Positions 47,218 to 57,050 of a stretch of DNA of 64,000 bases are shown here, piece by piece; the first letter of the stretch is position 1; every line of letters starts with the position of its first letter. The notes below the pieces were generated by a model that worked only from the letters and a program-made list of their open reading frames with translations, was not told where the DNA came from and did no database searches. Source of the stretch: Pseudomonas saliphila. GTDB lineage: Bacteria > Pseudomonadota > Gammaproteobacteria > Pseudomonadales > Pseudomonadaceae. A program made the translations under genes and the position numbers. Where the stretch lies: positions 62,001 through 126,000 of the forward strand of contig NZ_VTVA01000002.1 in assembly GCF_008638345.1 (NCBI RefSeq), given 5' to 3'.

Positions 47218-49941
47218 GTGAAGCAAGTCAGTTGGCTTCTGTTTGGCAGTCTGTTAAGCCTCTTGTTGGTGCTTTCCCCTGGCGCAGCCGGGGAAGTGCC
47301 GGACTCCCAGTATCGATTGTTTGTCGATACCAGTGGGCGCCTGGCACTTGAAGATATTCTCTCCAACCGTTACGCCAACCGCTTTGTCCCCGGGTATGAG
47401 GGCGCCTTGACGCTGCCTGGTGGCGAGGCAGCGCTATGGGTGCAAGTCCCGATCCCGAGCAATGCCCTGCTGTTCCTGGAATTGGACAACCCGGCCATAA
47501 AGCAGCTTCAGGTGTTCGTTCTGGAAGGCGAAACCATAAGGCTAAGCTACCCGGCCGCCCGACCGTCCTCCCCCGCTCTGGTGCCCATGCCCTATCCCGG
47601 CGTCGTCCTTCCGTTACAAACTGCGGGCCTTGTTGAACCTGTCCTGTATGTGCGGCTGCAGCATCAGCATCCACTCAGAACGGACCTTGAGCTGTCAGCG
47701 CCGCGCACGGCCGTGCTCGCTCACGGCCAATACCAGGCATTTCAGGGATTACTTGCCGGCCTGTTCCTGGCTCTGGTGCTGCATGGCTTTTTGCAGGGAT
47801 GGTTCGGGCGTGATCACCCACATAGGTGGCTGGCGCTGGCCAGCCTCATGCTCGGTTTAAGCAGCCTGACCAATATCAGCTGGCTGATCATTCGCTTGCC
47901 GACCATGCATGAGCGAGCCGGTGACCTGCTCGCCCTGGCGGCTTACCCAGCCATTGCCATGATGCTGTTCAGCATCACCCGCATACGCTACCAGCCGCTA
48001 CTATGGCTATTGTTGGCGGGCTTCGGCTTGACGGTGCTGGCTGCCGTCTTCCAGCCCATCATGTTCGGGCTGCTTGATGGATTGATCCAGCTCGGCGTGC
48101 CAGTAGTCGCCCTGGGCATCAGTGTATATTTACGTTTTTCCGGCTCGAAAATTGGCCGACCAATGCTTGCTGGCCATATATTGCTGCTTGCCGGCTGGGT
48201 GGCGGGGCAATTCATATCCTGGGACCTGTTCAGCGAGAGCATTCCGGATCTACTGATATGGGCAAGCCTGGTGTGTTACGCGTGGGGCTTGCATCTGCGC
48301 TATCAAAGGATTGTGGCCACCCTTCTGAATCGTCGCAACGTGGACGCCACCAAGCAAGCTGAACGGCGGACAAAAGCCGAGCTGCTCGCGCGCATCAGTC
48401 ATGAAATCCGTACACCCATGAATGGGGTGCTGGGCATGACAGAGCTACTGCTGGATACCGCCTTGTCGGCCAAGCAGCGGGACTATGCCCAGACGATTCA
48501 CGGCTCTGGCACGGACTTGCTCAACCTGATCAATGAGATTCTGGATATTTCGCGATTGGAGTCCGGCCAGATGACGCTGGAGAAAGTGCAGTTCGATCTG
48601 CATGCGCTCATCAATGATTGTCTGGATATCCTTCGTAGTCGCGCTGAAGCTCAGGGCATTGAGCTGGTCAGCTTCGTGCACCCAGACGTGCCGCGTACTA
48701 TGGAGGGCGATCCCACACGCCTGCGCCAGATCCTCATGAACCTGTTGGCCAACTCACTGCGCCACACTACACATGGTGAGATCCTGTTGGTGGTAGGTCG
48801 CGAAGCAGACGACAACGAGCAGGAGATACTGCGAATAGCCGTGCTGGATACCGGCAACGGCATGCCCCAGGAAGCGCTCGACAGTCTCTTGGACCATGAC
48901 ATCAATACCTCGCGCTTGCTGGAACAGACGGATAACAGCTACCTGGGACTGGCGGTCACCAGACAACTGGTCGCGATGATGAATGGTCGCCTTGGCGTGC
49001 ATCATTCCACCGCGCAGGGCACGACCGTCTGGCTGACGCTACCTGCCGAGATTATCCCGCAGGCGAATGAGCGTGATCCCGAAGGTCTGTGCCTGGCTGA
49101 TCGCTCGGTATTGATCGTTGACGACAACGCCACCTGCCGCAAGGTCATCCAGCAACAAACCGCCGCCTGGGGTATGCAAACCCACACTGCGGCGAATGGC
49201 AAGGAAGCACTGGCCATGCTGCGCGCCCAGGAGAATCTGGGCATGCCTTTTGATTTCATGCTTGTCGATCAGTCAATGCCGGGCATGACCGGGCTGGAAC
49301 TGGCCCAGCGCGTTCACAAGGACTCCACCAGCAGTGCCGATCTGATCGTAGTCATGCTGACCGGAGCCAACCAGACGCCCAGCCGAATCGCTGCACGCAA
49401 CGCTGGCATACGGCGCACACTGACCAAGCCGGTTGCGAGCTACACCCTCAAGGCGACCCTGGTGGATGAATGGCTGCGCGCACGTAGCACTGACACCGAG
49501 CCCGTTGAGCCGGCCGAGCCACCTCAAAACAGCGAAATAAAGGTGCTGGTGGCGGAAGACAACCTCATCTCCACCAAGGTCATTTGTGGCATGCTGACCA
49601 AGCTCAAGGTAACGGTCAACACTGTGCCGAACGGCCAGGAGGCGGTTGCTGCGGTCAAAGCAGGTAATTACGACCTGGTGCTGATGGACTGCGAGATGCC
49701 AGAACTGGACGGCTACTCAGCGACCAAGCAGATTCGGGCGTGGGAGCGATCAAACAACCGTCCCGCCGTGCCCATCATCGCGTTGACTGCGCACATTCTG
49801 CCGGAACATCAGGACAAGGCACGTCGTGTCGGGATGAGCGGTCATATGGCCAAACCGGTCAATCTTGCCGAACTCAAGGAACAACTGGATTTCTGGACTC
49901 ACCGCCGCTCAAGTGGCATGGACGCGGCAGTCAAGAACTAG
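47218..49941 (+). CDS. retS: RetS-like hybrid sensor histidine kinase with two receiver domains
   Basis: A 907-residue membrane kinase beginning with GTG. The order is a signal or anchor helix, a periplasmic 7TMR-DISM extracellular domain (about residues 40-160), seven membrane helices (about 170-360), a HisKA domain with the phospho-accepting His in RISHEIRTPMNGVLGM, an ATPase domain (about 495-605), then two receivers with Asp in MLVDQSMPGM and LMDCEMPELDG. In P. aeruginosa RetS (also beside purD, from memory) inhibits GacS and so controls biofilm and virulence switching. The ATPase G1 box (DTGNG) is intact, but the usual GTGLGL is reduced to NSYLGL, as in other RetS-type kinases. A second copy of the response domain is typical. 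Confidence 0.9.
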   Translation: MKQVSWLLFGSLLSLLLVLSPGAAGEVPDSQYRLFVDTSGRLALEDILSNRYANRFVPGYEGALTLPGGEAALWVQVPIPSNALLFLELDNPAIKQLQVFVLEGETIRLSYPAARPSSPALVPMPYPGVVLPLQTAGLVEPVLYVRLQHQHPLRTDLELSAPRTAVLAHGQYQAFQGLLAGLFLALVLHGFLQGWFGRDHPHRWLALASLMLGLSSLTNISWLIIRLPTMHERAGDLLALAAYPAIAMMLFSITRIRYQPLLWLLLAGFGLTVLAAVFQPIMFGLLDGLIQLGVPVVALGISVYLRFSGSKIGRPMLAGHILLLAGWVAGQFISWDLFSESIPDLLIWASLVCYAWGLHLRYQRIVATLLNRRNVDATKQAERRTKAELLARISHEIRTPMNGVLGMTELLLDTALSAKQRDYAQTIHGSGTDLLNLINEILDISRLESGQMTLEKVQFDLHALINDCLDILRSRAEAQGIELVSFVHPDVPRTMEGDPTRLRQILMNLLANSLRHTTHGEILLVVGREADDNEQEILRIAVLDTGNGMPQEALDSLLDHDINTSRLLEQTDNSYLGLAVTRQLVAMMNGRLGVHHSTAQGTTVWLTLPAEIIPQANERDPEGLCLADRSVLIVDDNATCRKVIQQQTAAWGMQTHTAANGKEALAMLRAQENLGMPFDFMLVDQSMPGMTGLELAQRVHKDSTSSADLIVVMLTGANQTPSRIAARNAGIRRTLTKPVASYTLKATLVDEWLRARSTDTEPVEPAEPPQNSEIKVLVAEDNLISTKVICGMLTKLKVTVNTVPNGQEAVAAVKAGNYDLVLMDCEMPELDGYSATKQIRAWERSNNRPAVPIIALTAHILPEHQDKARRVGMSGHMAKPVNLAELKEQLDFWTHRRSSGMDAAVKN

Positions 49942-50113
49942 GCCACGTTAACCCATCGTCCGTGACGCCAGCCGAGGCCGCCGCATATGACGCGAGAAAT
50001 CGGTGCAACAAGACAAGCAATGACATGACGGCCGCCTCCCCATTTACCTTGCCAAAGGTTAAACGGGATCGGCAGCCTGCGCTAATAGCCAGTTCCGATC
50101 GCCACCATAGTCG

Positions 50114-52339
50114 TCAGCCCGCAGTCCTGCCAGCGCCCCTGCCTTTGCCTTTTGTGCTGGTACTCTTGCGTCCTCCGCCCGTGTCGCGCGGTGGCAGTCC
50201 GGTATGTTGCGTCAGAATGCGACCTACTTTTTTACTGCCCTGGGGGGTGGAATTCTTCCGCCGCGCGCTGTGATAGCCTTCCAAGGCAGGCTGATGGGTT
50301 GGCACCAGATGTTGCTTACTGTTGCCTATCAGATCAGCGCGACCCATTTCCGTTAGCGTATCGCGCAGCAGAGGCCAGTTCTTGGGGTCGTGATAGCGCA
50401 GGAACGCCTTGTGCAACCGACGTTGCCGCTCGCCCTTGACGACCGTCACCGCCTCGCTCTTGTAACCGATCTTGCGCAGCGGATTCTTGCCGGAGTGATA
50501 CATGGCCGTCGCGGTCGCCATCGGCGAAGGGTAAAAAGCCTGGACCTGATCGGCACGAAAGCCGTTACGCTTGAGCCAGAGTGCCAGATTCATCATGTCT
50601 TCATCGGTCGTACCCGGGTGGGCAGCGATGAAATAGGGAATCAGGTACTGCTCCTTACCCGCCTCCTTGGTGTACTTCTCGAACATCTGCTTGAATCGAT
50701 CATAGGAGCCGATCCCGGGTTTCATCATCTGATTCAGCGGGCCAGCTTCCGTATGTTCCGGCGCGATTTTCAGATAACCGCCTACATGATGGGTGACCAG
50801 CTCTTTGACATATTCGGGAGACAGGACCGCCAGGTCATATCTCAATCCGGAGGCGATAAGCACCTTCTTGACGCCTGGCAGCTCACGTGCCTTGCGATAA
50901 AGCCCGATCAGAGAGGAATGGTCAGTCTGTAAATTACTGCACACGCCCGGAAATACACAGGACGGCTTGCGACAGGACGCCTCGATCTCGGGGGTTTTAC
51001 AGGCGAGCCGGTACATGTTTGCAGTCGGCCCGCCGAGGTCAGATATAACCCCCGTGAAACCCGGCACCTTGTCCCGGATTTCCTCGATCTCACGAATGAT
51101 AGAATCATGCGAGCGGTTCTGGATGATCCGTCCCTCGTGCTCGGTTATGGAGCAGAAGGTACAGCCACCAAAACACCCGCGCATGATATTCACCGAGAAC
51201 CGGATCATGTCATAGGCAGGAATCTTCGCATCCCCATAGGTCGGATGAGGCACCCGGGCGTAAGGCAAGCCGAAGACGTAATCCATCTCTTCGGTATCAA
51301 GCGGAATCGGCGGCGGGTTGAACCACACGTCCTTCTCGCCGTCTCGCTGAACCAGGGCACGCGCGTTACCGGGATTGGTTTCAAGGTGCAACACGCGGTT
51401 GGCGTGCGCATACAACACCGCGTCGTTCTTGACCTTCTCGTAGGACGGCAGGCGAATTACCGTCCGGTCCCGCTCCAACCGTGGGTTCGGCAGTAGATGG
51501 ATGACCTGGGTATCATTCGCCTCGGCTTCCGGGCCCTTGGACTGCTCCACGGCGCAGGCGCTGGTATCCTGGGTGTTGACGTAGGGATTGACGATCTTGT
51601 CGACCTTGCCAGGGCGGTCAACCCGAGTGGAGTCGAGTTCAAACCAGCCTGCGGGGGTGTCCTTGCGCACGAACGCGGTGCCGCGAACATCGGTGATCGA
51701 CTGAACATTTTCTCCACGGCTGATCCGCTGCGCGACCTCGACGATGGCGCGCTCGGCGTTGCCGTACAGCAAAATGTCAGCCTTCGAATCGAGCAACAGG
51801 GAATGACGAACCTTGTCCTGCCAGTAATCATAGTGGGCGATACGTCGCAGCGACCCCTCGATGCCGCCCAGCACGATCGGCACATCCTTGAACGCTTCCC
51901 GGCAGCGCTGGCTATACACGGCACTGGCACGGTCGGGACGTTTGCCCGCCTTGCCACCTGCGGTGTAAGCATCGTCGGAGCGAATCTTGCGATCGGCGGT
52001 GTAGCGGTTAATCATCGAATCCATGTTGCCCGCCGCAACGCCGAAAAACAGATTCGGCTTGCCCAGCTTCATGAAATCATGCTTGCTGTGCCAGTCCGGC
52101 TGACTGATGATGCCGACGCGAAAGCCCTGCGCTTCCAATAAACGCCCGATGATAGCCATGCCGAACGACGGATGATCCACATAGGCGTCACCGGTCACAA
52201 TGATGACATCGCAGCCGTCCCAGCCAAGCAGGTCCATCTCCTCTCGGCTCATTGGCAGAAAGGGTGCTGGGCCAAAACACTCGGCCCAATACTTCGGATA
52301 ATCAAACAGCGGCTTGGCAGCCGGCATACTGAGAGCCAT
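50114..52339 (-). CDS. ygiQ: YgiQ family radical SAM protein
   Basis: A 741-residue protein with an N-terminal cobalamin-like or UPF0313 domain ([20 protein letters not shown]) and a central radical SAM domain with C-x3-C-x2-C ([17 protein letters not shown]). The C-terminal 50 residues are basic and low in complexity ([13 protein letters not shown]). The reaction of YgiQ is unknown. The start lies two bases from the dnaB stop, so it may be read with dnaB. Confidence 0.93.
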   Translation of the reverse strand: MALSMPAAKPLFDYPKYWAECFGPAPFLPMSREEMDLLGWDGCDVIIVTGDAYVDHPSFGMAIIGRLLEAQGFRVGIISQPDWHSKHDFMKLGKPNLFFGVAAGNMDSMINRYTADRKIRSDDAYTAGGKAGKRPDRASAVYSQRCREAFKDVPIVLGGIEGSLRRIAHYDYWQDKVRHSLLLDSKADILLYGNAERAIVEVAQRISRGENVQSITDVRGTAFVRKDTPAGWFELDSTRVDRPGKVDKIVNPYVNTQDTSACAVEQSKGPEAEANDTQVIHLLPNPRLERDRTVIRLPSYEKVKNDAVLYAHANRVLHLETNPGNARALVQRDGEKDVWFNPPPIPLDTEEMDYVFGLPYARVPHPTYGDAKIPAYDMIRFSVNIMRGCFGGCTFCSITEHEGRIIQNRSHDSIIREIEEIRDKVPGFTGVISDLGGPTANMYRLACKTPEIEASCRKPSCVFPGVCSNLQTDHSSLIGLYRKARELPGVKKVLIASGLRYDLAVLSPEYVKELVTHHVGGYLKIAPEHTEAGPLNQMMKPGIGSYDRFKQMFEKYTKEAGKEQYLIPYFIAAHPGTTDEDMMNLALWLKRNGFRADQVQAFYPSPMATATAMYHSGKNPLRKIGYKSEAVTVVKGERQRRLHKAFLRYHDPKNWPLLRDTLTEMGRADLIGNSKQHLVPTHQPALEGYHSARRKNSTPQGSKKVGRILTQHTGLPPRDTGGGRKSTSTKGKGRGAGRTAG

Positions 52340-52341
52340 AT

Positions 52342-53754
52342 CTACTCCATATCCCCGTAGCCGGAATAAGAACCGGGCGCCAGGTTTTCAAAACGGGTGA
52401 ACTTGCCCAAAAACGCCAGGCGTGAGGTACCGATTGGGCCATTACGCTGTTTGCCGATGATGATTTCGGCGATGCCCTTGTCCTGCGAATCCTGGTGGTA
52501 CACCTCGTCACGGTAGACGAACATGATCACATCAGCGTCCTGCTCGATCGCGCCGGATTCACGCAGATCCGAGTTGATTGGCCGCTTGTTGGGACGCTGC
52601 TCAAGCGAGCGGTTGAGTTGCGACAATGCCACAACCGGCGCATTGAATTCCTTGGCCAGGGCCTTCAGCGAGCGCGAAATTTCGGAAATCTCATTGGTAC
52701 GGTTCTCCGAACTGGTGCCGCCGACCCGCATTAATTGCAGATAGTCGATCATGATCAGACCCAGATCCCCATGTTCACGCACCACCCGGCGTGCCCGTGC
52801 ACGCATCTCGTTAGGCGACAGGCCGGCCGTATCGTCGATGAACAGCTTGCGGTCGTTCAGCAGGTTGACCGCAGAAGTCAGTCGTGGCCAATCCTCGTCC
52901 TCAAGACGGCCTGAACGCACCTTGGTCTGATCTATCCGGCCCAGCGAAGACAGCATACGCATGATCAATGAATCGCCTGGCATCTCCAACGAGAAGACCA
53001 ACACCGCCTTCTCACTGTTCATTACCGCGTTCTCGACCAGGTTCATGGCGAAGGTCGTCTTACCCATCGAGGGACGTCCGGCCACAATGATCAGGTCGGC
53101 AGGCTGCAGACCCGAGGTCATTTCGTCCAGATCAGTGAAGCCAGTCGACAGACCGGTAATTGCTCCATCGCTGTTGAACAACGTATCGATACGATCGATG
53201 GCCTTGGTCAGCAGCGTATTCACCGACTCCGGCCCGCCGGTCTTAGGACGGCTTTCGGCGATGGCAAAAATCTTGCGCTCGGCATCATCCAGCACGTCAG
53301 CGGCCTGCATACCCTTCGGATTGAACGCGGTGTCTGCGATCTCCGAACTGATACTGATCAGCTGACGCAGGGTGGCACGCTCGCGGATGATGGCCGCATA
53401 GGCGCTGATATTCGCAGCGGAGGGGGTATTCTTCGCCAGCTGGCCGAGGTAAGACAGGCCACCAACCTGATCCGCAAGGCCTTCGCGGTCAAGGTCCTCA
53501 GCCAGAGTCACAACATCAAATGGCTGGTTGCGCGCCGCCAGCCGGACCATCGCGCGAAAGATCAGGCGATGATCATGCCGATAGAAGTCAGTCTCGCTGA
53601 CCAGCTCCGAAATCCGCTCCCATGCGCTGTTCTCCAACATCACACCGCCCAGCACCGCTTGTTCCGCCTCGATGGAATGGGGTGGAATCTTTAATGCAGT
53701 GGTTTGCAGGTCAAGCTCAGCAGTAGCGCTATAGACAGAATCATTCATGGGCAA
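52342..53754 (-). CDS. dnaB: Replicative DNA helicase
   Basis: A 470-residue hexameric helicase of the replisome. The N-terminal domain is DnaB type ([20 protein letters not shown]). The RecA-like domain carries Walker [15 protein letters not shown], Walker [14 protein letters not shown], and the arginine-finger block [20 protein letters not shown]. It may start two codons later (53748). A strong terminator lies just upstream, so it depends on read-through or its own promoter. Confidence 0.97.
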   Translation of the reverse strand: MPMNDSVYSATAELDLQTTALKIPPHSIEAEQAVLGGVMLENSAWERISELVSETDFYRHDHRLIFRAMVRLAARNQPFDVVTLAEDLDREGLADQVGGLSYLGQLAKNTPSAANISAYAAIIRERATLRQLISISSEIADTAFNPKGMQAADVLDDAERKIFAIAESRPKTGGPESVNTLLTKAIDRIDTLFNSDGAITGLSTGFTDLDEMTSGLQPADLIIVAGRPSMGKTTFAMNLVENAVMNSEKAVLVFSLEMPGDSLIMRMLSSLGRIDQTKVRSGRLEDEDWPRLTSAVNLLNDRKLFIDDTAGLSPNEMRARARRVVREHGDLGLIMIDYLQLMRVGGTSSENRTNEISEISRSLKALAKEFNAPVVALSQLNRSLEQRPNKRPINSDLRESGAIEQDADVIMFVYRDEVYHQDSQDKGIAEIIIGKQRNGPIGTSRLAFLGKFTRFENLAPGSYSGYGDME

Positions 53755-53770
53755 GGGCTCGAAACGGCGG

Positions 53771-53817
53771 AGACAGAAAAGACAACACGGCGCATGTCTG
53801 GGACATGCACCGTGTTG
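53771..53817 (-). terminator. Terminator between rplI and dnaB
   Basis: An almost perfect 35-base hairpin: CAACACGG/CCGTGTTG (8 pairs), one mismatch, then GCATGTC/GACATGC (7 pairs) around a three-base loop (53783-53817). On the minus strand it is followed by TCTTTTCT. It ends the rpsF-rpsR-rplI operon. Confidence 0.75.
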
Positions 53818-53912
53818 GTAAGTCTAACTGCAAAGCTGCGTTAGATCACCAGCGACGCAATCAGCCGCACCGTGACGATCCAAACGCTGCCAGGCAGTCC
53901 GGGAAGCTCCCG

Positions 53913-54359
53913 TTAGCCAGCAACGACTTCCAGCTTGACAGTCGCTTCCACGTCGGTGTGCAGGTGCACAGCAACGTCGAAGGTGCCGACGTTACGCAGC
54001 GGGCCTTCTGGCAAGCGGACTTCGCTTTTTTCCAGTTCGACGCCAGCGGCAGTCACGGCATCGGCGATGTCACGCGTACCGATGGAACCGAACAGCTTGC
54101 CTTCTTCACCAGCGTTGGCCGTGATGGTCACGGTCAGCTCAGCCAGCTTCTCGGCACGTACTTCTGCTTCGGCCTTGCGCTCTGCAGCGATCTTTTCCAG
54201 TTCAGCGCGACGCGCTTCAAAGGCTTCGACGTTTGCGGCGTTGGCCGGAGTTGCCTTACCGAACGGCAACAGGAAATTGCGAGCGTAACCTGCTTTAACA
54301 GCGACTTTGTCGCCCAGATTACCTAGATTCGCGATCTTTTCGAGCAGGATAACTTCCAT
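53913..54359 (-). CDS. rplI: 50S ribosomal protein L9
   Basis: A 148-residue ribosomal protein; E. coli L9 has 149. The N-terminal [20 protein letters not shown] and the Gly-rich [13 protein letters not shown] are diagnostic, with the long connecting helix and a C-terminal domain. The start at 54359 was chosen over a longer frame (54401). It lies 38 bases after the DUF2232 gene. Confidence 0.98.
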   Translation of the reverse strand: MEVILLEKIANLGNLGDKVAVKAGYARNFLLPFGKATPANAANVEAFEARRAELEKIAAERKAEAEVRAEKLAELTVTITANAGEEGKLFGSIGTRDIADAVTAAGVELEKSEVRLPEGPLRNVGTFDVAVHLHTDVEATVKLEVVAG

Positions 54360-54397
54360 AACGATGACCTCTTGAAATTCAACCTTGGCTGTTCGAT

Positions 54398-55273
54398 TCA
54401 ATCTGCCGGGCCGTCTGGCGACCGCAGGCGGGAACGAATATCGAACAAGCTATCAACAAACGCTAAAAACATAATCAGGGGATAGACGAACTGGGCGACG
54501 AAAACAAACATCGCATACAGCCCTACCAGCCACACAGTGCCCATTTTCTTGATGCCGACAATGCCGTGCATAAGGGCCAGGCCTGCCAGCAACAACGGAA
54601 TACTGGCTACAGGCGCCACAATTGCCAATGCCGGCCACTGCGGTCCGAGAACGGTCAGCACCAACAGTCCGATCGCCACCCAGGGCGACAACCGCAACTG
54701 GTGAAACTCCTCGCGAAATCCGCCCGGATTATACAGCCGGGCCTGCCAGGATCTGCCTATCATCAGACTGACCAACACCATCACCGCATGCACCGCACCC
54801 ATCAACCCCGCCAGTACTGGTACGAGCAGCGCCTCGAGCTGAGCCATACCGGCCTCATCGAGTGCACCGTTCATGCCGGCAAGCATTTCCGGGAGCATCT
54901 CCTGGATCTGCGCGGCCAGTGCCACCAGCGGTTCATTGAGGACCGTCTGCAGCACTACCGCATACAGCACCCCTAAGGGCACAGCAGCGAGTACTACAAC
55001 AGCCCAGTCGTTACGATGGCGTAGCAGCACGGCGAGCGACGCACTTCCCAGAATGACCAGCAAGGGCGTCAAATCACCCATTGCTGCCCAGGCCAGGGCC
55101 GGCAAAATACCCCATATCAGGATAGAGAGCGCTTCGTTCAGACCGCGGCGCAGGATAACCAGCGCCAGGGCCGCGGCACTGAACCAGAATAGCAACGGTA
55201 TCGCAGCCGTAACAGCCACCACCAGGGTGGCCTGCTTGCTACCACCCATGATGTATTCGGCCAGACCGCGCAT
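54398..55273 (-). CDS. DUF2232 polytopic membrane protein
   Basis: A 291-residue membrane protein with about eight helices, found between rpsR and rplI in Pseudomonas. It belongs to DUF2232, a family of unknown role that may act in sporulation or membrane energy-coupling in other phyla. The location inside a ribosomal operon hints at linked regulation rather than a shared function. No enzymatic motif was seen. Confidence 0.85.
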   Translation of the reverse strand: MRGLAEYIMGGSKQATLVVAVTAAIPLLFWFSAAALALVILRRGLNEALSILIWGILPALAWAAMGDLTPLLVILGSASLAVLLRHRNDWAVVVLAAVPLGVLYAVVLQTVLNEPLVALAAQIQEMLPEMLAGMNGALDEAGMAQLEALLVPVLAGLMGAVHAVMVLVSLMIGRSWQARLYNPGGFREEFHQLRLSPWVAIGLLVLTVLGPQWPALAIVAPVASIPLLLAGLALMHGIVGIKKMGTVWLVGLYAMFVFVAQFVYPLIMFLAFVDSLFDIRSRLRSPDGPAD

Positions 55274-55312
55274 GCTGATTCAGTACCCCTGATTACATGT
55301 TTTCAGCTCAGA

Positions 55313-55543
55313 TCAACGACCGTGACTGTCGGTAAACGGCAGCAGGGCGAGATAACGGGCGCGCTTGATGGCAACTGCCAACTGACGCTGGTATCTGGCC
55401 TTGGTACCGGTTATGCGGCTAGGTACGATCTTGCCGGTTTCAGTGACATAGGCCTTCAAAGTGTTGAGATCTTTGTAATCGATCTCTTTTACATTTTCTG
55501 CAGTGAAACGGCAGAACTTTCTACGACGGAAAAAACGTGCCAT
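55313..55543 (-). CDS. rpsR: 30S ribosomal protein S18
   Basis: A 76-residue protein of the small subunit, binding S6. The whole sequence is typical ([40 protein letters not shown]). It lies 42 bases from the rpsF stop, in the usual rpsF-rpsR order. Confidence 0.98.
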   Translation of the reverse strand: MARFFRRRKFCRFTAENVKEIDYKDLNTLKAYVTETGKIVPSRITGTKARYQRQLAVAIKRARYLALLPFTDSHGR

Positions 55544-55585
55544 GGCAGCGTCTCCTTGGAATCTGAAATGGGGACCGAAAAGAAA

Positions 55586-56053
55586 TTACTCGTCGTCACC
55601 GTCATTGGTGTCGCGGCTTTCGTTGTCAGCGTTACGATCATCCGACTCGTTGTCGTCACGACGCTCGCTACGCTCACCACGATCGCTGCGCTCACCGCGT
55701 TCACCGCGCTCGCCACGATCACCACCACGAGTATCTTCGGGCTTCATCATGTCGGACTGTTCGGTAACGGCTTCGTCACGACGGATAACCATGTTACGAA
55801 TCACGGCATCGTTGTAACGGAAGTTCTCGGTCAGCTCATCCAGTGCCTTGGCGCTGCACTCAACGTTCATCAGGATGTAATGGGCTTTGTGGATCTTGTC
55901 GATCGGGTATGCCAACTGACGGCGGCCCCAGTCTTCAAGACGGTGGATCTTGCCATCGTCTTCTTCAATCAGCTTGGTGTAACGCTCGACCATCGCGTTA
56001 ACCTGCTCGCTCTGGTCCGGATGAACCAGAAATACGATTTCGTAATGACGCAT
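55586..56053 (-). CDS. rpsF: 30S ribosomal protein S6 with an extended acidic and Arg-rich tail
   Basis: A 155-residue protein, longer than E. coli S6 (131 before modification). The core (residues 1-100: [20 protein letters not shown], the [16 protein letters not shown] helix-strand unit) is typical. From about residue 101 a tail follows, with GER repeats ([20 protein letters not shown]) and then Asp/Asn/Glu-rich sequence ending NDGDDE. E. coli S6 is glutamylated at its C-terminus by RimK; the acidic end here may be a target, but that is inference. A promoter and leader hairpin lie upstream. Confidence 0.97.
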   Translation of the reverse strand: MRHYEIVFLVHPDQSEQVNAMVERYTKLIEEDDGKIHRLEDWGRRQLAYPIDKIHKAHYILMNVECSAKALDELTENFRYNDAVIRNMVIRRDEAVTEQSDMMKPEDTRGGDRGERGERGERSDRGERSERRDDNESDDRNADNESRDTNDGDDE

Positions 56054-56074
56054 TGGTGCTCCTTACGGGTTGTA

Positions 56075-56097
56075 GCCAGCCACCCAAATGGTCTGGC
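56075..56097 (-). promoter_or_regulatory. Hairpin in the rpsF leader, candidate S6:S18 site
   Basis: On the minus strand GCCAGACC-ATTTG-GGT-GG-CTGGC forms a stem with a GG bulge, 21 bases before the rpsF start. Many bacteria have a leader structure bound by the S6:S18 complex; I could not match the known consensus exactly, so this is only a candidate. Confidence 0.35.
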
Positions 56098-56126
56098 AAG
56101 GAGTAGAACTCCAGTTTGGGGCGGCT

Positions 56127-56155
56127 ATTCTAGGGAAGGCGGAGACAACTAGCAA
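56127..56155 (-). promoter_or_regulatory. Probable promoter of the rpsF-rpsR-rplI operon
   Basis: On the minus strand TTGCTA, 17 bases, TAGAAT, then the GC-rich AGCCGCCCC. The TTGnnA and the GC-rich discriminator fit a growth-rate-controlled ribosomal-protein promoter. It lies between the rlmB stop and rpsF. Confidence 0.6.
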
Positions 56156-56291
56156 GGGCAGCACTGCGATAAGCGCGCAGCTGTAAATCGGAAGGGAAGC
56201 CTCTTGTCGACGGCGCGCCACGGGATAGCGCTCAAGCGACCGCGAAACCCGACCAAACCCAGGGAGTCCAGTCGGGTGCTCGATTGAGACT

Positions 56292-57041
56292 CTAGCGAGC
56301 CTGGGTTCTTTGGCGGACTGCTTCGAACAGACACACGCCGGCGGCGACCGAGACATTGAGACTGCTGACAGTCCCTCCCATGGGCAGCTTGGCCAGGTAA
56401 TCACAATGCTCGCGGGTCAGACGGCGCATGCCGCTGCCTTCGGCACCCATCACAATGACACTAGGCACCTTGAGATCGACCGTATACAGCAACTGCTCAG
56501 CTTCCCCCGCAGCGCCCACCACCCATAAGCCGCGCTGCTGCAATTGCTTGAGCGTGCGAGCCAGGTTGGTTACGGCGACCAGGGGTACGGTCTCAGCGGC
56601 ACCACAGGCAACCTTGCGTACGGTGGGCGACAAACTGGCGGAGCGGTCGCGGGGAATAATCACCGCATGCGCGCCCGCAGCATCAGCACTTCGCAGGCAG
56701 GCACCGAGGTTATGCGGATCAGTGACACCGTCGAGCACCAGCAACAGCGGAACACCTTCCAGTTCATCGAGCATATGGCCGAGCATGTCTTCGGACCATA
56801 ACTGACTGGGTGCAACCACCGCAATTACACCCTGATGAACACCACCGTCAGCCAGCTTGTCCAGCTCCTCCGGCGAGAGGTGCTGAATAGCCACCTTGTG
56901 CTGCTGCGCAAGATCCACCAACTCCTGCATCCTGGCGTCGATCCGCCCACGCACCAGGTGTAGCTGCTTTACGCGCTTGGAGGCGTGCTGCAGCATCGCT
57001 TGTACGGCATGCAGGCCGTATACATATTCCTTATCGCTCAT
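56292..57041 (-). CDS. rlmB: 23S rRNA (guanosine-2251-2'-O)-methyltransferase
   Basis: A 249-residue SpoU-family enzyme that methylates G2251 of 23S rRNA. It has the N-terminal YVYGLHAVQAMLQHASKRVK, the knot motifs NLGACLRSADAAGAHAVIIP and MGAEGSGMRRLTREHCDYLA, and the C-terminal NVSVAAGVCLFEAVRQR. The size matches E. coli RlmB (243). It follows rnr by 9 bases, as in E. coli. Confidence 0.97.
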   Translation of the reverse strand: MSDKEYVYGLHAVQAMLQHASKRVKQLHLVRGRIDARMQELVDLAQQHKVAIQHLSPEELDKLADGGVHQGVIAVVAPSQLWSEDMLGHMLDELEGVPLLLVLDGVTDPHNLGACLRSADAAGAHAVIIPRDRSASLSPTVRKVACGAAETVPLVAVTNLARTLKQLQQRGLWVVGAAGEAEQLLYTVDLKVPSVIVMGAEGSGMRRLTREHCDYLAKLPMGGTVSSLNVSVAAGVCLFEAVRQRTQAR

Positions 57042-57050
57042 TCGATCGAT

